A stretch of DNA of 54,666 nt from an uncultured Prevotellaceae bacterium (GTDB taxonomy: Bacteria > Bacteroidota > Bacteroidia > Bacteroidales > Bacteroidaceae), in the NCBI GenBank assembly GCA_902779745.1, contig CACZCT010000003.1:1-54666 (forward strand), read 5' to 3'. The notes beneath the pieces are model-generated. The model saw nothing but the letters and a program-made list of their open reading frames with translations, ran no database searches and was not told the DNA's origin. The position numbers were made by a program, and so were the translations under genes. Below, piece after piece: positions 46,810 to 54,666 of the stretch. The stretch's first letter is position 1. Each line of letters begins with the position of its first letter.

Positions 46810-47889
46810 TTATTTCAGGTTTCCAACGTTCAAGTCGGAAGTATTTTTCCGTACACTAACCTTCTGACCATCGACTAAATGATGGACGCCGGAAGCCACA
46901 ATCTGACTACCAGCCTGCAGGCCCTGCGACAGAACGACAGTACCATCGTTTTCAATACGCTCTACCTGTACCTTCGTCTTCTTCAACTTGGAGGTCTTTT
47001 TGTCATACACAAAGACATAGCTCTGCTGTCCTTCTGCCCACACGGCACCCATAGGCACCCTGGCACTGACGACACCGACGGCCTGCTTTTGGTCAACATA
47101 GACCATAGCCGTCATTCCCGGAGTGATATCGGCAACCGTTTCTTTCAGCGACAGGCGCATCTCATAAAGGTGGTTGGCATTGGCCATGGAAGCCACACTC
47201 CTCACAACAAGCGGGAAAGTCTTATCAGGTATAGAACTAAAGGTCACCGTATAAGAGGCTTCCTGGTTGCGCTGCATATAGGCACGCTCGGGAATATTAA
47301 TCACTACATCGACACCGCCAGAAGAATAGACTGACAACACGGGCATACCTGGACCTGTCGTCTCCATGGCTTTCTTGTAGACACGGTCTACGAAACCACT
47401 GAATGGCGCATGTAACACACAGTCATTCACCTGATTACGGTGGTGGGCCAGTTTCTCTGTTATCTGCTGTAGTCCGTAGCGGGCCTTGTCGTAGTTGTTG
47501 TCACTCACTGCACGCTCCTTGTGCATGGCTATCACACGTTCGCACTCGGCCTTAATCTGACTGTATTCGGCCTCAGTAGCTCGCAACTGGGTACGATAGT
47601 CACGACCGTCAAGCCGTGCCACGACCTGTCCTGCCACGACACGGTCACCCTCTTTCACCAGTACCTGGGAAATGGTGCCTGCCAACTTAAAGGAAAGGTC
47701 TGTATTGTTCTGTGCCTCAGTCTTGGCAGGATAAGAGTTACTACCCGCATCTTCGGACGAACCCACCTCAATGACATTCACCAGTTGCGCCTGACGATTC
47801 TGGTTCTTCTCCTTGCATGCTATCGTCAGACAGGAAAGCAAGGCGAAAGCAAGCACCTTAGTGCCACTGCTAATCAAACTATTTCTCAT
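46810..47889 (-). CDS. RND periplasmic adaptor (membrane fusion protein), lipoprotein
   Basis: A 359-residue MFP with lipobox LTIAC. Barrel-sandwich/lipoyl halves are visible (LSFKLAGTISQVLVKEGDRV near residue 66; VLHAPFSGFVDRVYKK near residue 158) separated by a helical hairpin (~residues 95-150), followed by beta-barrel and membrane-proximal domains. It would join the permease to TolC across the periplasm. It starts four bases after the tolC-like gene and ends 15 bases before the permease gene. Confidence 0.92.
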   Translation of the reverse strand: MRNSLISSGTKVLAFALLSCLTIACKEKNQNRQAQLVNVIEVGSSEDAGSNSYPAKTEAQNNTDLSFKLAGTISQVLVKEGDRVVAGQVVARLDGRDYRTQLRATEAEYSQIKAECERVIAMHKERAVSDNNYDKARYGLQQITEKLAHHRNQVNDCVLHAPFSGFVDRVYKKAMETTGPGMPVLSVYSSGGVDVVINIPERAYMQRNQEASYTVTFSSIPDKTFPLVVRSVASMANANHLYEMRLSLKETVADITPGMTAMVYVDQKQAVGVVSARVPMGAVWAEGQQSYVFVYDKKTSKLKKTKVQVERIENDGTVVLSQGLQAGSQIVASGVHHLVDGQKVSVRKNTSDLNVGNLK

Positions 47890-47893
47890 TACT

Positions 47894-49315
47894 TTATATT
47901 CTTCCAGCGGCCTTGCGCCATTTCATGATTTTCACTTTTGCCTGATAACGCGACTCAACCAGTTCTGCATAAGCCTGTTGCCACAACACCTGAGCCGTGA
48001 GCAGATCGCTCAGGGATTCCATACCCACAGAATAGGCATTACGGCTAGTACGCAGGTTCTCTTCGCACTGTTCCAAGTTGCGTTTCCTGAGTTGCAGTTC
48101 CAACCGTGCCTCGTCCACGTTGTTGGCCTGTTGCTGCAGATCCAAGTTCATTTTGTCAGTCAGATCGTCTTGGCGAAGCAACTCTTGGTGCAATGCTTCC
48201 TTAGCTGCTGCCACCTTGTGTCTGGTCTCGCCAGCGTGGAAAATGGGAACTCTCAGCACCGCACCCACAGACAAATTAAGATTATGACGGAACAGTTTAC
48301 TATTAAGCATCTCAATACCGTCTATCATGCCAACATTGAATATGACGCCCAACTTAGGCAGGTAGGCCGACTTCTCAAGGCGTACCCTCTCCCAAGCCAA
48401 CTGCGATTTCAAGTCAAGCAACTGGTATTCGGTGCGACTAGTGGCACTGGCATCCTTATCAACAGGTTCCACCATGTCGGAATCCTGATCAGGCACTGGA
48501 TCAATCATACTGTCGAGCGGTTTACCTATCAATTGACACAGGTTCATCCGAGCCAACCGTATCCCATTTTCTGCCTGACGGATTTTCAATTCGGCATCAG
48601 ACTTCTTCACCGCCACCTTCAACTCATCATTGTGACTGGCCATGCCATGCTTCACAGCACTCTTTACGTCGTGCTCTATCTGATTCAACAGGGAATCGTA
48701 CTGATGTGCCACCACCTCCATCTCCTTGGCCTTCACCAAAAGTTGGTATGCTTCAAAGACTTCTACGATGATTTGTTCACGCGCAAGTTTATCTGTTTGC
48801 AAGGCCATCTTCACACCAATCTTTCCCATTCTGTTGGCTGTTGAGATCATTCCTCCCATATAGACAGGTTGTTCCAACGAGATACCCGCCGTCAGCAAGT
48901 TTTTCATTTTAAAACCCACTTCAGGATTCAAAGGACGCACGAATTGGGTCACTTCTTGGGCCAGTTGATCTCGCATGGCATCGTCGATATTTGAGGGGAA
49001 CATGTCTTGCAATGTTTGGGCAGTAAAAGTGCCGACAGGTGTGGCAATGTCCATAATCGTACTTGCACTGAGCGTACCATAGGTATCGGCTGCCGTCAGA
49101 TTGACGTTGGGGAAATAAAAGGCTTTGGCCAATTTCTGGATATGCTCGTACTGACTCACCATATGCCGGGTAGCCTGTATCTGTTTGTTCGACTGCATCG
49201 CGAGTGAGACACAATCATCAAGGCTCATGACCTGAGCAGTCACATACCCTGACGATGACAAGAAACACATCAGGAATAACAGTCTGGTTGCACCAATTAC
49301 AGTAAGTCTTCTCAT
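47894..49315 (-). CDS. TolC-family outer-membrane efflux protein
   Basis: A 473-residue outer-membrane channel protein. The ATG at 49315 is chosen over an upstream TTG; it gives a signal peptide ending YVTA-Q. Two repeats of the outer-membrane efflux domain are recognisable, each with long helices (MSLDDCVSLAMQSNKQIQATR and LQQQANNVDEARLELQL) and a C-terminal YSVGMESLSDLLTAQVLWQQAY. It provides the exit duct for the adaptor and permease encoded downstream. Gene order TolC-MFP-RND is the common Bacteroidota arrangement. Confidence 0.9.
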   Translation of the reverse strand: MRRLTVIGATRLLFLMCFLSSSGYVTAQVMSLDDCVSLAMQSNKQIQATRHMVSQYEHIQKLAKAFYFPNVNLTAADTYGTLSASTIMDIATPVGTFTAQTLQDMFPSNIDDAMRDQLAQEVTQFVRPLNPEVGFKMKNLLTAGISLEQPVYMGGMISTANRMGKIGVKMALQTDKLAREQIIVEVFEAYQLLVKAKEMEVVAHQYDSLLNQIEHDVKSAVKHGMASHNDELKVAVKKSDAELKIRQAENGIRLARMNLCQLIGKPLDSMIDPVPDQDSDMVEPVDKDASATSRTEYQLLDLKSQLAWERVRLEKSAYLPKLGVIFNVGMIDGIEMLNSKLFRHNLNLSVGAVLRVPIFHAGETRHKVAAAKEALHQELLRQDDLTDKMNLDLQQQANNVDEARLELQLRKRNLEQCEENLRTSRNAYSVGMESLSDLLTAQVLWQQAYAELVESRYQAKVKIMKWRKAAGRI

Positions 49316-49336
49316 AAACAATACGATTCTTTCTAT

Positions 49337-51160
49337 TTAAAACGACACTGCCTTCAATTGTCCATTAACCGGCTTCAGATAACCATCATGCTCGGTGCCA
49401 TAGTAGGTGGCATCTGTCTTGCAGATAAAACTCATCTTAAAGTCAACCTGCTGCTGTTTGTAGCCCATCACCTCAACACCTTTGGGCAGCATCGCAGCCA
49501 AGTCCTCATCAAGCCGTTTCAACAGTTCGTAGTCCATCTGTGCACCCTCTTCCAATATCAGGTGTGCCACCAGTCGCGGACGATGCGCCTTGTCACTGTC
49601 GATGGCTGTAACGAGACTTTCCTTGACAGCCTTGTCCTGACGCAGACGGTTGGCAATATCAAAGAGATAAACAGGACTTCCGTCGGGGGCATCCACGTGC
49701 TTGCCCATACGTCCATAGATATATACCAGTCCGTCCTCATCCATCTCACAGAGGTCGCCTGTATGTACCCATCCGTCTTCCGACTTACCAAGTCGCAGTT
49801 CTCCGTTATCCAGATAGCCTGCCAGACAAGTGGGAGTATTCACCCACAACTCGCCGCGCTGACCATAACCCAACTCACGACCGTCCTTGTCGAAGACACC
49901 TACCGTGAAGCCAGGGAAAGGATAGCCCACGCTGATGGCGAGCTTGTCGTTTTTCTTGCTGACAACTTCCGGACGATGGTCGACCGTAATAACTGAGAAC
50001 ACCTCGCTCATTCCATAGCCGGACACAATGCCTGTCGACGAATTGCACTGGTGTGCCAGTCGGTCCATCCATGCCAACTTTTCCGGTGTACATCCTTCAC
50101 CGCCCATGACGGGAAACACGAAATTGCTCAGGTCAATCTTCTTGCCCTTGGTCAGTTTCTGCTCCACTTCACGGAAGAATCCTGCCCACAGGGGACCAGG
50201 CACCAGCGTAACATTGGGACGCACGCTCTTAATACATGAATTGAACCTTTGCTGGTTCAGACGTGGTTCCAGATAAACCGTCAAACCGCACATCAACGGT
50301 GCAAGCACCAGCACGAACAAGCCCGTACACACAAAGGGCGGCAGTTGACAAAGCGACGTATATCCCGGAGTCATCGGCATACCGCGCAGATTAAATGCCA
50401 AAGCACAACGGAACATCTCAACCATCGCCTTATCGGTCATGCAGATCAGTTTTGCCTCACCGGCCTTGGTTGTGCCGCCCGAAGAGAACACCATCGCCAC
50501 TCGGTCTTCCTGATAGGGTGCCTCAATGGGACCCTCATAGCTACCGAAGCGAGCAATAGCCTGTCGCATAGTCATGTATTTGGCATTACGATTACGGATC
50601 TTGCGTGTCTTCACCCAGTTAGTCAGACCCAAAATCTGTTTCAGCGGAGTACGCATGGAAGGTGTCACGTCCATGAGTACCACATGTTCGAACTGGGGCT
50701 GTTCCAAAATCTGTGTCAGCAGACTTTCCATACCGTCGAAGACGAAAGCCACCTTCGACTGGGCATAGTATTTCTTCAGTGCCTCTGCACTAGCCGACAT
50801 GTTGGGCATGATGGTTGTAACACCGACGCTGTCGGCAGCAAAGAGCACGTAATAGGACTCAGGAGCCGCCGGACTGAAGAGCAGTATCTGGTCACCCACA
50901 CCCAGTCCCATGCCTTTCAGCACACGTGCCCACTTCTCCACCTCCTCCAGCATGGTGCTGCGCTTGATGCGGCGTCCAAAGTATACCAGGGCATCGTGTT
51001 CGTCATTGTCATCCTTCATCGCCGTGGATATCAGTTTCCACAACGTTTCATCTGGCAGCTTTTTCTGTAGTTGCTCCAAAGTACCTGGTGCATAGTGTTT
51101 CTGCCACACCTTCTCTTCCGAAGGCTTCCTCCCTTCCTCTCTTATCAATTTTGTTTTCAC
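49337..51160 (-). CDS. AMP-forming acyl/aryl ligase, atypical C-terminus
   Basis: A 607-residue member of the acyl-CoA synthetase/adenylation superfamily. Present: AMP-binding loop VFSSGGTTKAGEAK near residue 223, GYGMSEVFSV near residue 390, GELWVNTPT and the ribose-binding WVHTGD near residue 468. Unusual: the hinge after YGRMGKHVDAPDG does not match the normal GRxDxxIKxxGxxIxPxEIE motif, and the C-terminal PxTxxGKIxR with the catalytic Lys is missing (it ends KPVNGQLKAVSF). It probably adenylates a carboxylic acid; CoA transfer is uncertain. No signal peptide, so cytoplasmic. Encoded 21 bp upstream of the TolC gene, between efflux and a secreted hydrolase. Confidence 0.8.
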   Translation of the reverse strand: MKTKLIREEGRKPSEEKVWQKHYAPGTLEQLQKKLPDETLWKLISTAMKDDNDEHDALVYFGRRIKRSTMLEEVEKWARVLKGMGLGVGDQILLFSPAAPESYYVLFAADSVGVTTIMPNMSASAEALKKYYAQSKVAFVFDGMESLLTQILEQPQFEHVVLMDVTPSMRTPLKQILGLTNWVKTRKIRNRNAKYMTMRQAIARFGSYEGPIEAPYQEDRVAMVFSSGGTTKAGEAKLICMTDKAMVEMFRCALAFNLRGMPMTPGYTSLCQLPPFVCTGLFVLVLAPLMCGLTVYLEPRLNQQRFNSCIKSVRPNVTLVPGPLWAGFFREVEQKLTKGKKIDLSNFVFPVMGGEGCTPEKLAWMDRLAHQCNSSTGIVSGYGMSEVFSVITVDHRPEVVSKKNDKLAISVGYPFPGFTVGVFDKDGRELGYGQRGELWVNTPTCLAGYLDNGELRLGKSEDGWVHTGDLCEMDEDGLVYIYGRMGKHVDAPDGSPVYLFDIANRLRQDKAVKESLVTAIDSDKAHRPRLVAHLILEEGAQMDYELLKRLDEDLAAMLPKGVEVMGYKQQQVDFKMSFICKTDATYYGTEHDGYLKPVNGQLKAVSF

Positions 51161-51216
51161 GATTAATTATCAATTTATGCTATGTCACTCAATCGGTTGA
51201 CTGAGTCATTATCAGT

Positions 51217-52452
51217 TTATTCATCCTGAGCTCTTACTATTTCCGAGGGATCTTTCACCAAACTGATATACAGCAGGGTTATCACTGCCGAGAGCAGGTG
51301 ATTGCCAACTTCTTCGTCTATTTCCTGCTCTATGGGCAAATGAGGCACATTCAAGTCAATCCAGTGTACATTGGTATCCAAAGACCCGTCGGGCATGAGG
51401 CGCAGCTTGTTATAGTACTTCTTCAGTTCATCGTATTTGATCAGCTCGTCGTTGGGACAGGTGGAGATATAGAATGGATGACGCGGGTTCCACCCTACTT
51501 GGAATTTCTGCACAGGCGGATTTTCCCAGACATGTTCATATCCGTTTAGTTGGCTGATTTGTGTGGGACCTTCACCCATGTAAGAGGCACGCACCCTGAA
51601 AAGCTGTTTCAAGTCCGTGGTAGCATCGTTATCCATATATTGGGCGAAGCCTGCCGTCGCAGTCGCGCCAAGTGACGTACCCCAGTTATTAGAGTAGCCG
51701 CCGGCGGCCAATGTCACACCTTGGCTACGCATTACTTCAAGGGCTGCCAATACACAGTCGGCCATCTGCAGGGCAGTCAGGTCACCTTGTAAGTTCTCCG
51801 TGATCAGGGTTTCCATTTCCGATTTTGCTCCCTGACCATCGGGCTCAATTACGGCTGAGTTGTGCATCGTGTGCATGGCCATCAGCGTGACTGCCTGAGA
51901 TGCCAGCCAAGAGTCGTCGAAGTATGCCTGATGGTGATAAAGCGTAAGCACATCCACCTCGTGGGGCTTTCCTACGGTGTTGGTGGGGAAAATAACGCTG
52001 CCGGTAAGAATAGTGTCGTTGCCGGTTGAACCTGAAACACTTTTGTAGGTGAACACATAGCGACGCAGGTTCCACTGACGAGAGCCGTCCGGGGCTGTTC
52101 CCACGCGCTGGGCAAACAGGTCGTCCATCTGTGGCATGCGCCTGCTCACCGACAAGTTCAACATGGGTCTCAAAAAGTTAGCCACCGTCTCTCCTGCATA
52201 GGTAATCATAGGCCACTTGATGATTGTCTCTACCAACTCTGTAGGATCGTAGGCGGTATATTCTTTTACTTCAAGTAGCGGCCGAGTAGATGCATTTATC
52301 GGATGAAAAACATCAGGAGTGGGATCATCTGAAGGGTCAGGAATGTTGCCCTGTCCACCATCGTCATCACTGCCACAAGCTGTCAGTCCTCCCATTGACA
52401 ACAAAGTCATGAGACTGAGAGCTATCATCTTAATAAAGCTCTTTCTTTTCAT
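51217..52452 (-). CDS. Alpha/beta-hydrolase-like lipoprotein
   Basis: A 411-residue lipoprotein with lipobox GLTAC and an Asp/Pro/Gly linker. The fold is inferred from an alpha/beta-hydrolase pattern: VDVLTLYHHQ (oxyanion strand), AAGGYSNNWGTSLG with a G-x-S-x-x nucleophile, ISTCPNDELIKYDELKKYY with a likely acidic residue, and VPHLPIE with a likely His. This resembles secretory lipases/cutinase-like esterases; substrate unknown. Two starts are possible: 52452 (chosen, standard lipoprotein signal) and in-frame 52503, where ATGAAAAGAAAGAG is duplicated 51 bp upstream. It lies 24-75 bp after tig and 56 bp before the ligase gene. Confidence 0.65.
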   Translation of the reverse strand: MKRKSFIKMIALSLMTLLSMGGLTACGSDDDGGQGNIPDPSDDPTPDVFHPINASTRPLLEVKEYTAYDPTELVETIIKWPMITYAGETVANFLRPMLNLSVSRRMPQMDDLFAQRVGTAPDGSRQWNLRRYVFTYKSVSGSTGNDTILTGSVIFPTNTVGKPHEVDVLTLYHHQAYFDDSWLASQAVTLMAMHTMHNSAVIEPDGQGAKSEMETLITENLQGDLTALQMADCVLAALEVMRSQGVTLAAGGYSNNWGTSLGATATAGFAQYMDNDATTDLKQLFRVRASYMGEGPTQISQLNGYEHVWENPPVQKFQVGWNPRHPFYISTCPNDELIKYDELKKYYNKLRLMPDGSLDTNVHWIDLNVPHLPIEQEIDEEVGNHLLSAVITLLYISLVKDPSEIVRAQDE

Positions 52453-52527
52453 ACCTAGCAAATTTTGATTATAGACTATTTCAACAATACTCTTTCTTTT
52501 CATTCATTAGGAAATTAATCACTTTTT

Positions 52528-53892
52528 TTATTTTTCCTGAAGCATCTTCTGGAAGTCCTCCAGCGTGATACCTTTCTCGTCGAGTTTCACGACACCCTTC
52601 AGGGCGGCTGTCAACTTCACGTCAACGGCACGGTCAACAAGTCCGTCCACGTTCTCACGCTTCTTCAGCATCTCTGCAGCATAGTTCTCCAGATACTCGT
52701 CAGGAACATTCGACATGCCATACTGGGCAAACTGGGCACGGGCAGCTTCCTTGGCGACAGCCTTCAGGTCGTCGTCCTCGACCTTGATACCCTGAGCCTC
52801 CACCAACTGTTCCTTGATGAGGTGCCAGCCCAGTTCCTTGATACTTGCCTCGAAGTTCTTTTCTACGAACTCGGCACCCTTGTCCTTGTTATTATTCAGC
52901 ATCACACGTTTCAAGATAGCCTCTGGGAACTCCAGTTTGCCAACCTTCTTCTCCATGTGAGCACGGACATCCTGCAGGAACTTGAAGTCGGAGTCTGCCT
53001 TGAACTGCTGACCGATGATATCGGCGATCTTCTGACGGAACTCCTTCTCATCCTTGACGGCACCCTCACCAAATGTCTGGTCGAACAGTGCCTGGTTGAC
53101 CTCTGCCTTCACGAAACGGCTGATTTCAGTAATCTGATAAGTAAAGTCACCCTCATGGTCTTTTACATCTTCCTTCTGGATCTTCAACAAGGAAGAAACC
53201 TCTACGTCACTCTCTGGATAAGCCTTACGGGGATTCCAAGTGATGATATCGCCCAACTTGGCGTTCTCGAAGAGTTTCTTCTGGTCTTCCACCTTCATAT
53301 ACTGAGGCATCAGCACGGCATCGGCAACGGTGATACCACCTTCTTTCACATTACCCTTCTCATCCAACTCACGGAGGTCACCCTTCAGCATGTCACGTTC
53401 TTTCTCGTCGAACTGCTCAACCTTCTCATACTGTCCGGCACGGTTCTGGTACATCTCCACCTGCTGGTCGATGAGCTTGTCGTCAACGGTAATGTTATAG
53501 TAGTCAATCTTATCCTTGCCGGAGAGGGTTGCCGTGAACTCAGGAGCCACGGCAATATCAAACACAAACTCCAACGGTTCCTCGCCCTCGAAGTTCAACG
53601 GTTTCTGCTTATCACTTGGGAGGGGCTCACCGAGCATATGAATCTTGTTCTCACGAACATACTCATAGAGTTTCTCGCCCAGCATTTTGTTCACAACATC
53701 CACCTTCACGGCGGCACCATACTGACGTTTGATCAGTCCCATCGGTGTCTGACCGGGACGGAATCCAGGTACGTTAGCACGCTTACGATAGTCTTTCAGG
53801 GTCTTCTCGACTTCGCCCTGATAGTCTTCTTTCTCCAGTGTAATGGTCATTAGACCATTAATCTTGTCAGGAGCTTCAAATGAAATGTTCAT
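52528..53892 (-). CDS. tig: Trigger factor
   Basis: A 454-residue ribosome-associated chaperone. The N-terminal ribosome-binding domain has the FRPGQTP-type signature (VPGFRPGQTPMGLIKRQYG, near residue 40, i.e. GFRxGxxP). A middle domain (residues ~155-245) stands in the FKBP position but is divergent, as in other Bacteroidota. The C-terminal helical cradle follows. Promoter TATCTTTG (53935-53942) lies in a repeat that also precedes the GMP synthetase gene. In many Bacteroidota and other bacteria tig is followed by clpP-clpX; here a hydrolase-ligase-efflux set intervenes. Confidence 0.93.
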   Translation of the reverse strand: MNISFEAPDKINGLMTITLEKEDYQGEVEKTLKDYRKRANVPGFRPGQTPMGLIKRQYGAAVKVDVVNKMLGEKLYEYVRENKIHMLGEPLPSDKQKPLNFEGEEPLEFVFDIAVAPEFTATLSGKDKIDYYNITVDDKLIDQQVEMYQNRAGQYEKVEQFDEKERDMLKGDLRELDEKGNVKEGGITVADAVLMPQYMKVEDQKKLFENAKLGDIITWNPRKAYPESDVEVSSLLKIQKEDVKDHEGDFTYQITEISRFVKAEVNQALFDQTFGEGAVKDEKEFRQKIADIIGQQFKADSDFKFLQDVRAHMEKKVGKLEFPEAILKRVMLNNNKDKGAEFVEKNFEASIKELGWHLIKEQLVEAQGIKVEDDDLKAVAKEAARAQFAQYGMSNVPDEYLENYAAEMLKKRENVDGLVDRAVDVKLTAALKGVVKLDEKGITLEDFQKMLQEK

Positions 53893-53934
53893 CTTATTAT
53901 TACCTTATTTATTAATTAATTCATTTTGAGCGTG

Positions 53935-54060
53935 CAAAGATAGTGCAAATCGAGCGAAAAACCAAAAGAAAAACAACTTTTCTTTTGTTTTTCCGAGATG
54001 CAGCCTATCTTCGACCTTTAGGTCAAAGGTACGAATAAGTGAGCAAAAAACCAAGAGAAT
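53935..54060 (-). repeat. Promoter-associated palindromic intergenic repeat, copy 2
   Basis: Contains, in plus-strand order, the minus-strand tig -7 box (CAAAGATA), GTGCAAATCGAGCGAAA, the inverted repeat AACCAAAAGAAAA against TTTTCTTTTGTT, CCGAGATGCAGCCTATC, TTCGACCTTTAGGTCAAA, GGTACGAATAAGTGAG and an A-rich tail with ACCAA. Module order and spacing match copy 1 at 16361-16515. Confidence 0.75.
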
Positions 54061-54078
54061 CTTGAGTTTTTTGTTACC

Positions 54079-54666
54079 CTACCATCTTTCTGGTAGCACG
54101 ATATTCTCTACTTCGTGGGCTGCTTTAAAGAGCGGTGAGATTTCGTCGTCTGTAAATCCTGCGATGCCACAACCGATGCGAGTGACCAGGAATGTCAGGT
54201 CCTGATGCTCCTTGGCGAACTCGATGAACTCGTCCACATACGGTTTTATGGTCTCTACGCCACCCTGCATGGTTGGTATCCCATAACTCTGTCCTTGCAG
54301 CCCGACGCCTTGTCCCATGATGGCACCAAATTTACGATGGGCGATATAGGCTGCACCTCCGCCATGCATACCACGAAGGTTGCTGCCAAACACAAAGATT
54401 TCGTTGGGTTGAAGTTCCGTAATAAACTCCGGAGTTGTTCTTTTCTTTTCCATATAATCGAATTTTGCTGTTTTCATTCTTCCAAGACCCATGGATGATG
54501 GTGGGCATGGTACGGAAGCCTCCATCATAGCTTCCTCGTGAACCACAGCACACTCCATCACCTCTGGCATATCCAGGTCCATATCGAAGTTTTTCTTGAA
54601 ATAGGGTACAATGATCTCTTCCTTCAGTTTCTTATACCGCTGTGAGATGGCTGCCGGAGAAATCCC
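54079..54666 (-). CDS. Macro-domain-like protein with N-terminal extension (5' end beyond window)
   Basis: The frame is open from the right edge to a stop at 54079 (195 codons visible). The C-terminal ~130 residues start at FITELQPNEIFVFGSNLRG and contain GMHGGGAAYIA, GQGVGLQGQSYGIPT and FLVTRIGCGIAGF, a pattern like macro-domain-type (ADP-ribose-fold) proteins. Before it, in frame, are a helix-turn-helix-like GISPAAISQRYKKLKEEI at the edge and an acidic, Met/Glu-rich linker with Cys-Pro-Pro. Translation could instead begin at an internal Met (54582, or one just before KTAKFDYMEKK), leaving a single-domain protein. Function not assigned. Confidence 0.65.
   Translation of the reverse strand, partial: GISPAAISQRYKKLKEEIIVPYFKKNFDMDLDMPEVMECAVVHEEAMMEASVPCPPSSMGLGRMKTAKFDYMEKKRTTPEFITELQPNEIFVFGSNLRGMHGGGAAYIAHRKFGAIMGQGVGLQGQSYGIPTMQGGVETIKPYVDEFIEFAKEHQDLTFLVTRIGCGIAGFTDDEISPLFKAAHEVENIVLPERW

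Noticed and set aside
43699..49315. Heavy-metal (Cus-type) efflux system
   Set aside because: The permease shows no Met-rich or His-rich metal relay that I can see, and the adaptor lacks metal-binding N-terminal motifs; drug/small-molecule type fits better.
52822..53853. 343-codon frame opposite tig
   Set aside because: Complement of a conserved gene, Leu-rich shadow with no independent support.

Overview
The window looks like Bacteroidota chromosome, most likely a Prevotella-type gut or rumen bacterium. Supporting points: promoters carry the Bacteroidota -7 box (TAnnTTTG, often with a TTG/TTTG about 19-20 bp upstream), Shine-Dalgarno sites are mostly absent, many exported proteins are lipoproteins, and the core gene order (tig, clpP, clpX, recQ, guaB, two parvulin PPIases, an OstA-like protein, mutL) and the protein families fit this group. 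The genus is an inference; no 16S rRNA gene is present.

Layout. 1-7.1 kb: the start of a leftward lipoprotein gene, then rightward genes for a VanW-family protein, a tiny membrane protein, a GH3 beta-glucosidase lipoprotein, an S37 peptidase lipoprotein, a Nudix hydrolase and a 2-hydroxyacid dehydrogenase. 7.1-9.3 kb: leftward FKBP lipoprotein and glyS. 9.4-14.25 kb: tRNA-Val(CAC), parC, a DUF3316-like exported protein, an S41 peptidase lipoprotein, tRNA-Leu(TAG) and tRNA-Val(GAC), closed by a bidirectional terminator. 14.3-20.5 kb: leftward asd, a GMP synthetase lacking its amidotransferase half, a GH31 glycosidase and a carboxylesterase. 20.5-24 kb: rightward CPA2 antiporter, LolD-like ATPase and a shortened CvfB-like protein. 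24-30.4 kb: leftward asnS, an rluB-type pseudouridine synthase with a long RGG/GYQ-rich N-terminus, purB, tRNA-Val(TAC), an ACT-domain protein and a PaaK-type ligase. 30.5-43.5 kb: leftward ompA-like gene, mutL, OstA-like gene, two PPIases, guaB, recQ, clpX and clpP. 43.7-53.9 kb: leftward RND efflux system (permease, adaptor, TolC), an AMP-forming ligase, an alpha/beta-hydrolase-like lipoprotein, and tig. The right edge cuts a macro-domain-like gene.

Genes that work together: guaB and the GMP synthetase (GMP synthesis); the two PPIases, OstA-like protein, OmpA and LolD (envelope assembly); clpP with clpX; GH31 with the esterase (glycan degradation). The most unusual locus is the tig-to-clpP interval: trigger factor is followed at short spacing by hydrolase, ligase, TolC, adaptor and RND genes. 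It could be a co-transcribed hydrolyse/activate/export module wedged between genes that are normally close neighbours.

A second theme is small repeats placed at expression signals. One repeat family has copies just upstream of the guaA-like and tig promoters, plus a partial inverted copy after the GH3 gene. A 75-bp element supplies the start codon and signal-peptide coding sequence of two unrelated lipoprotein genes and can fold over the start codon. A 13-bp perfect inverted repeat carries back-to-back -7 boxes. Short tandem repeats (7, 8 or 9 bp) lie at gene ends or promoters. No CRISPR array, insertion sequence, integrase or phage gene was seen.
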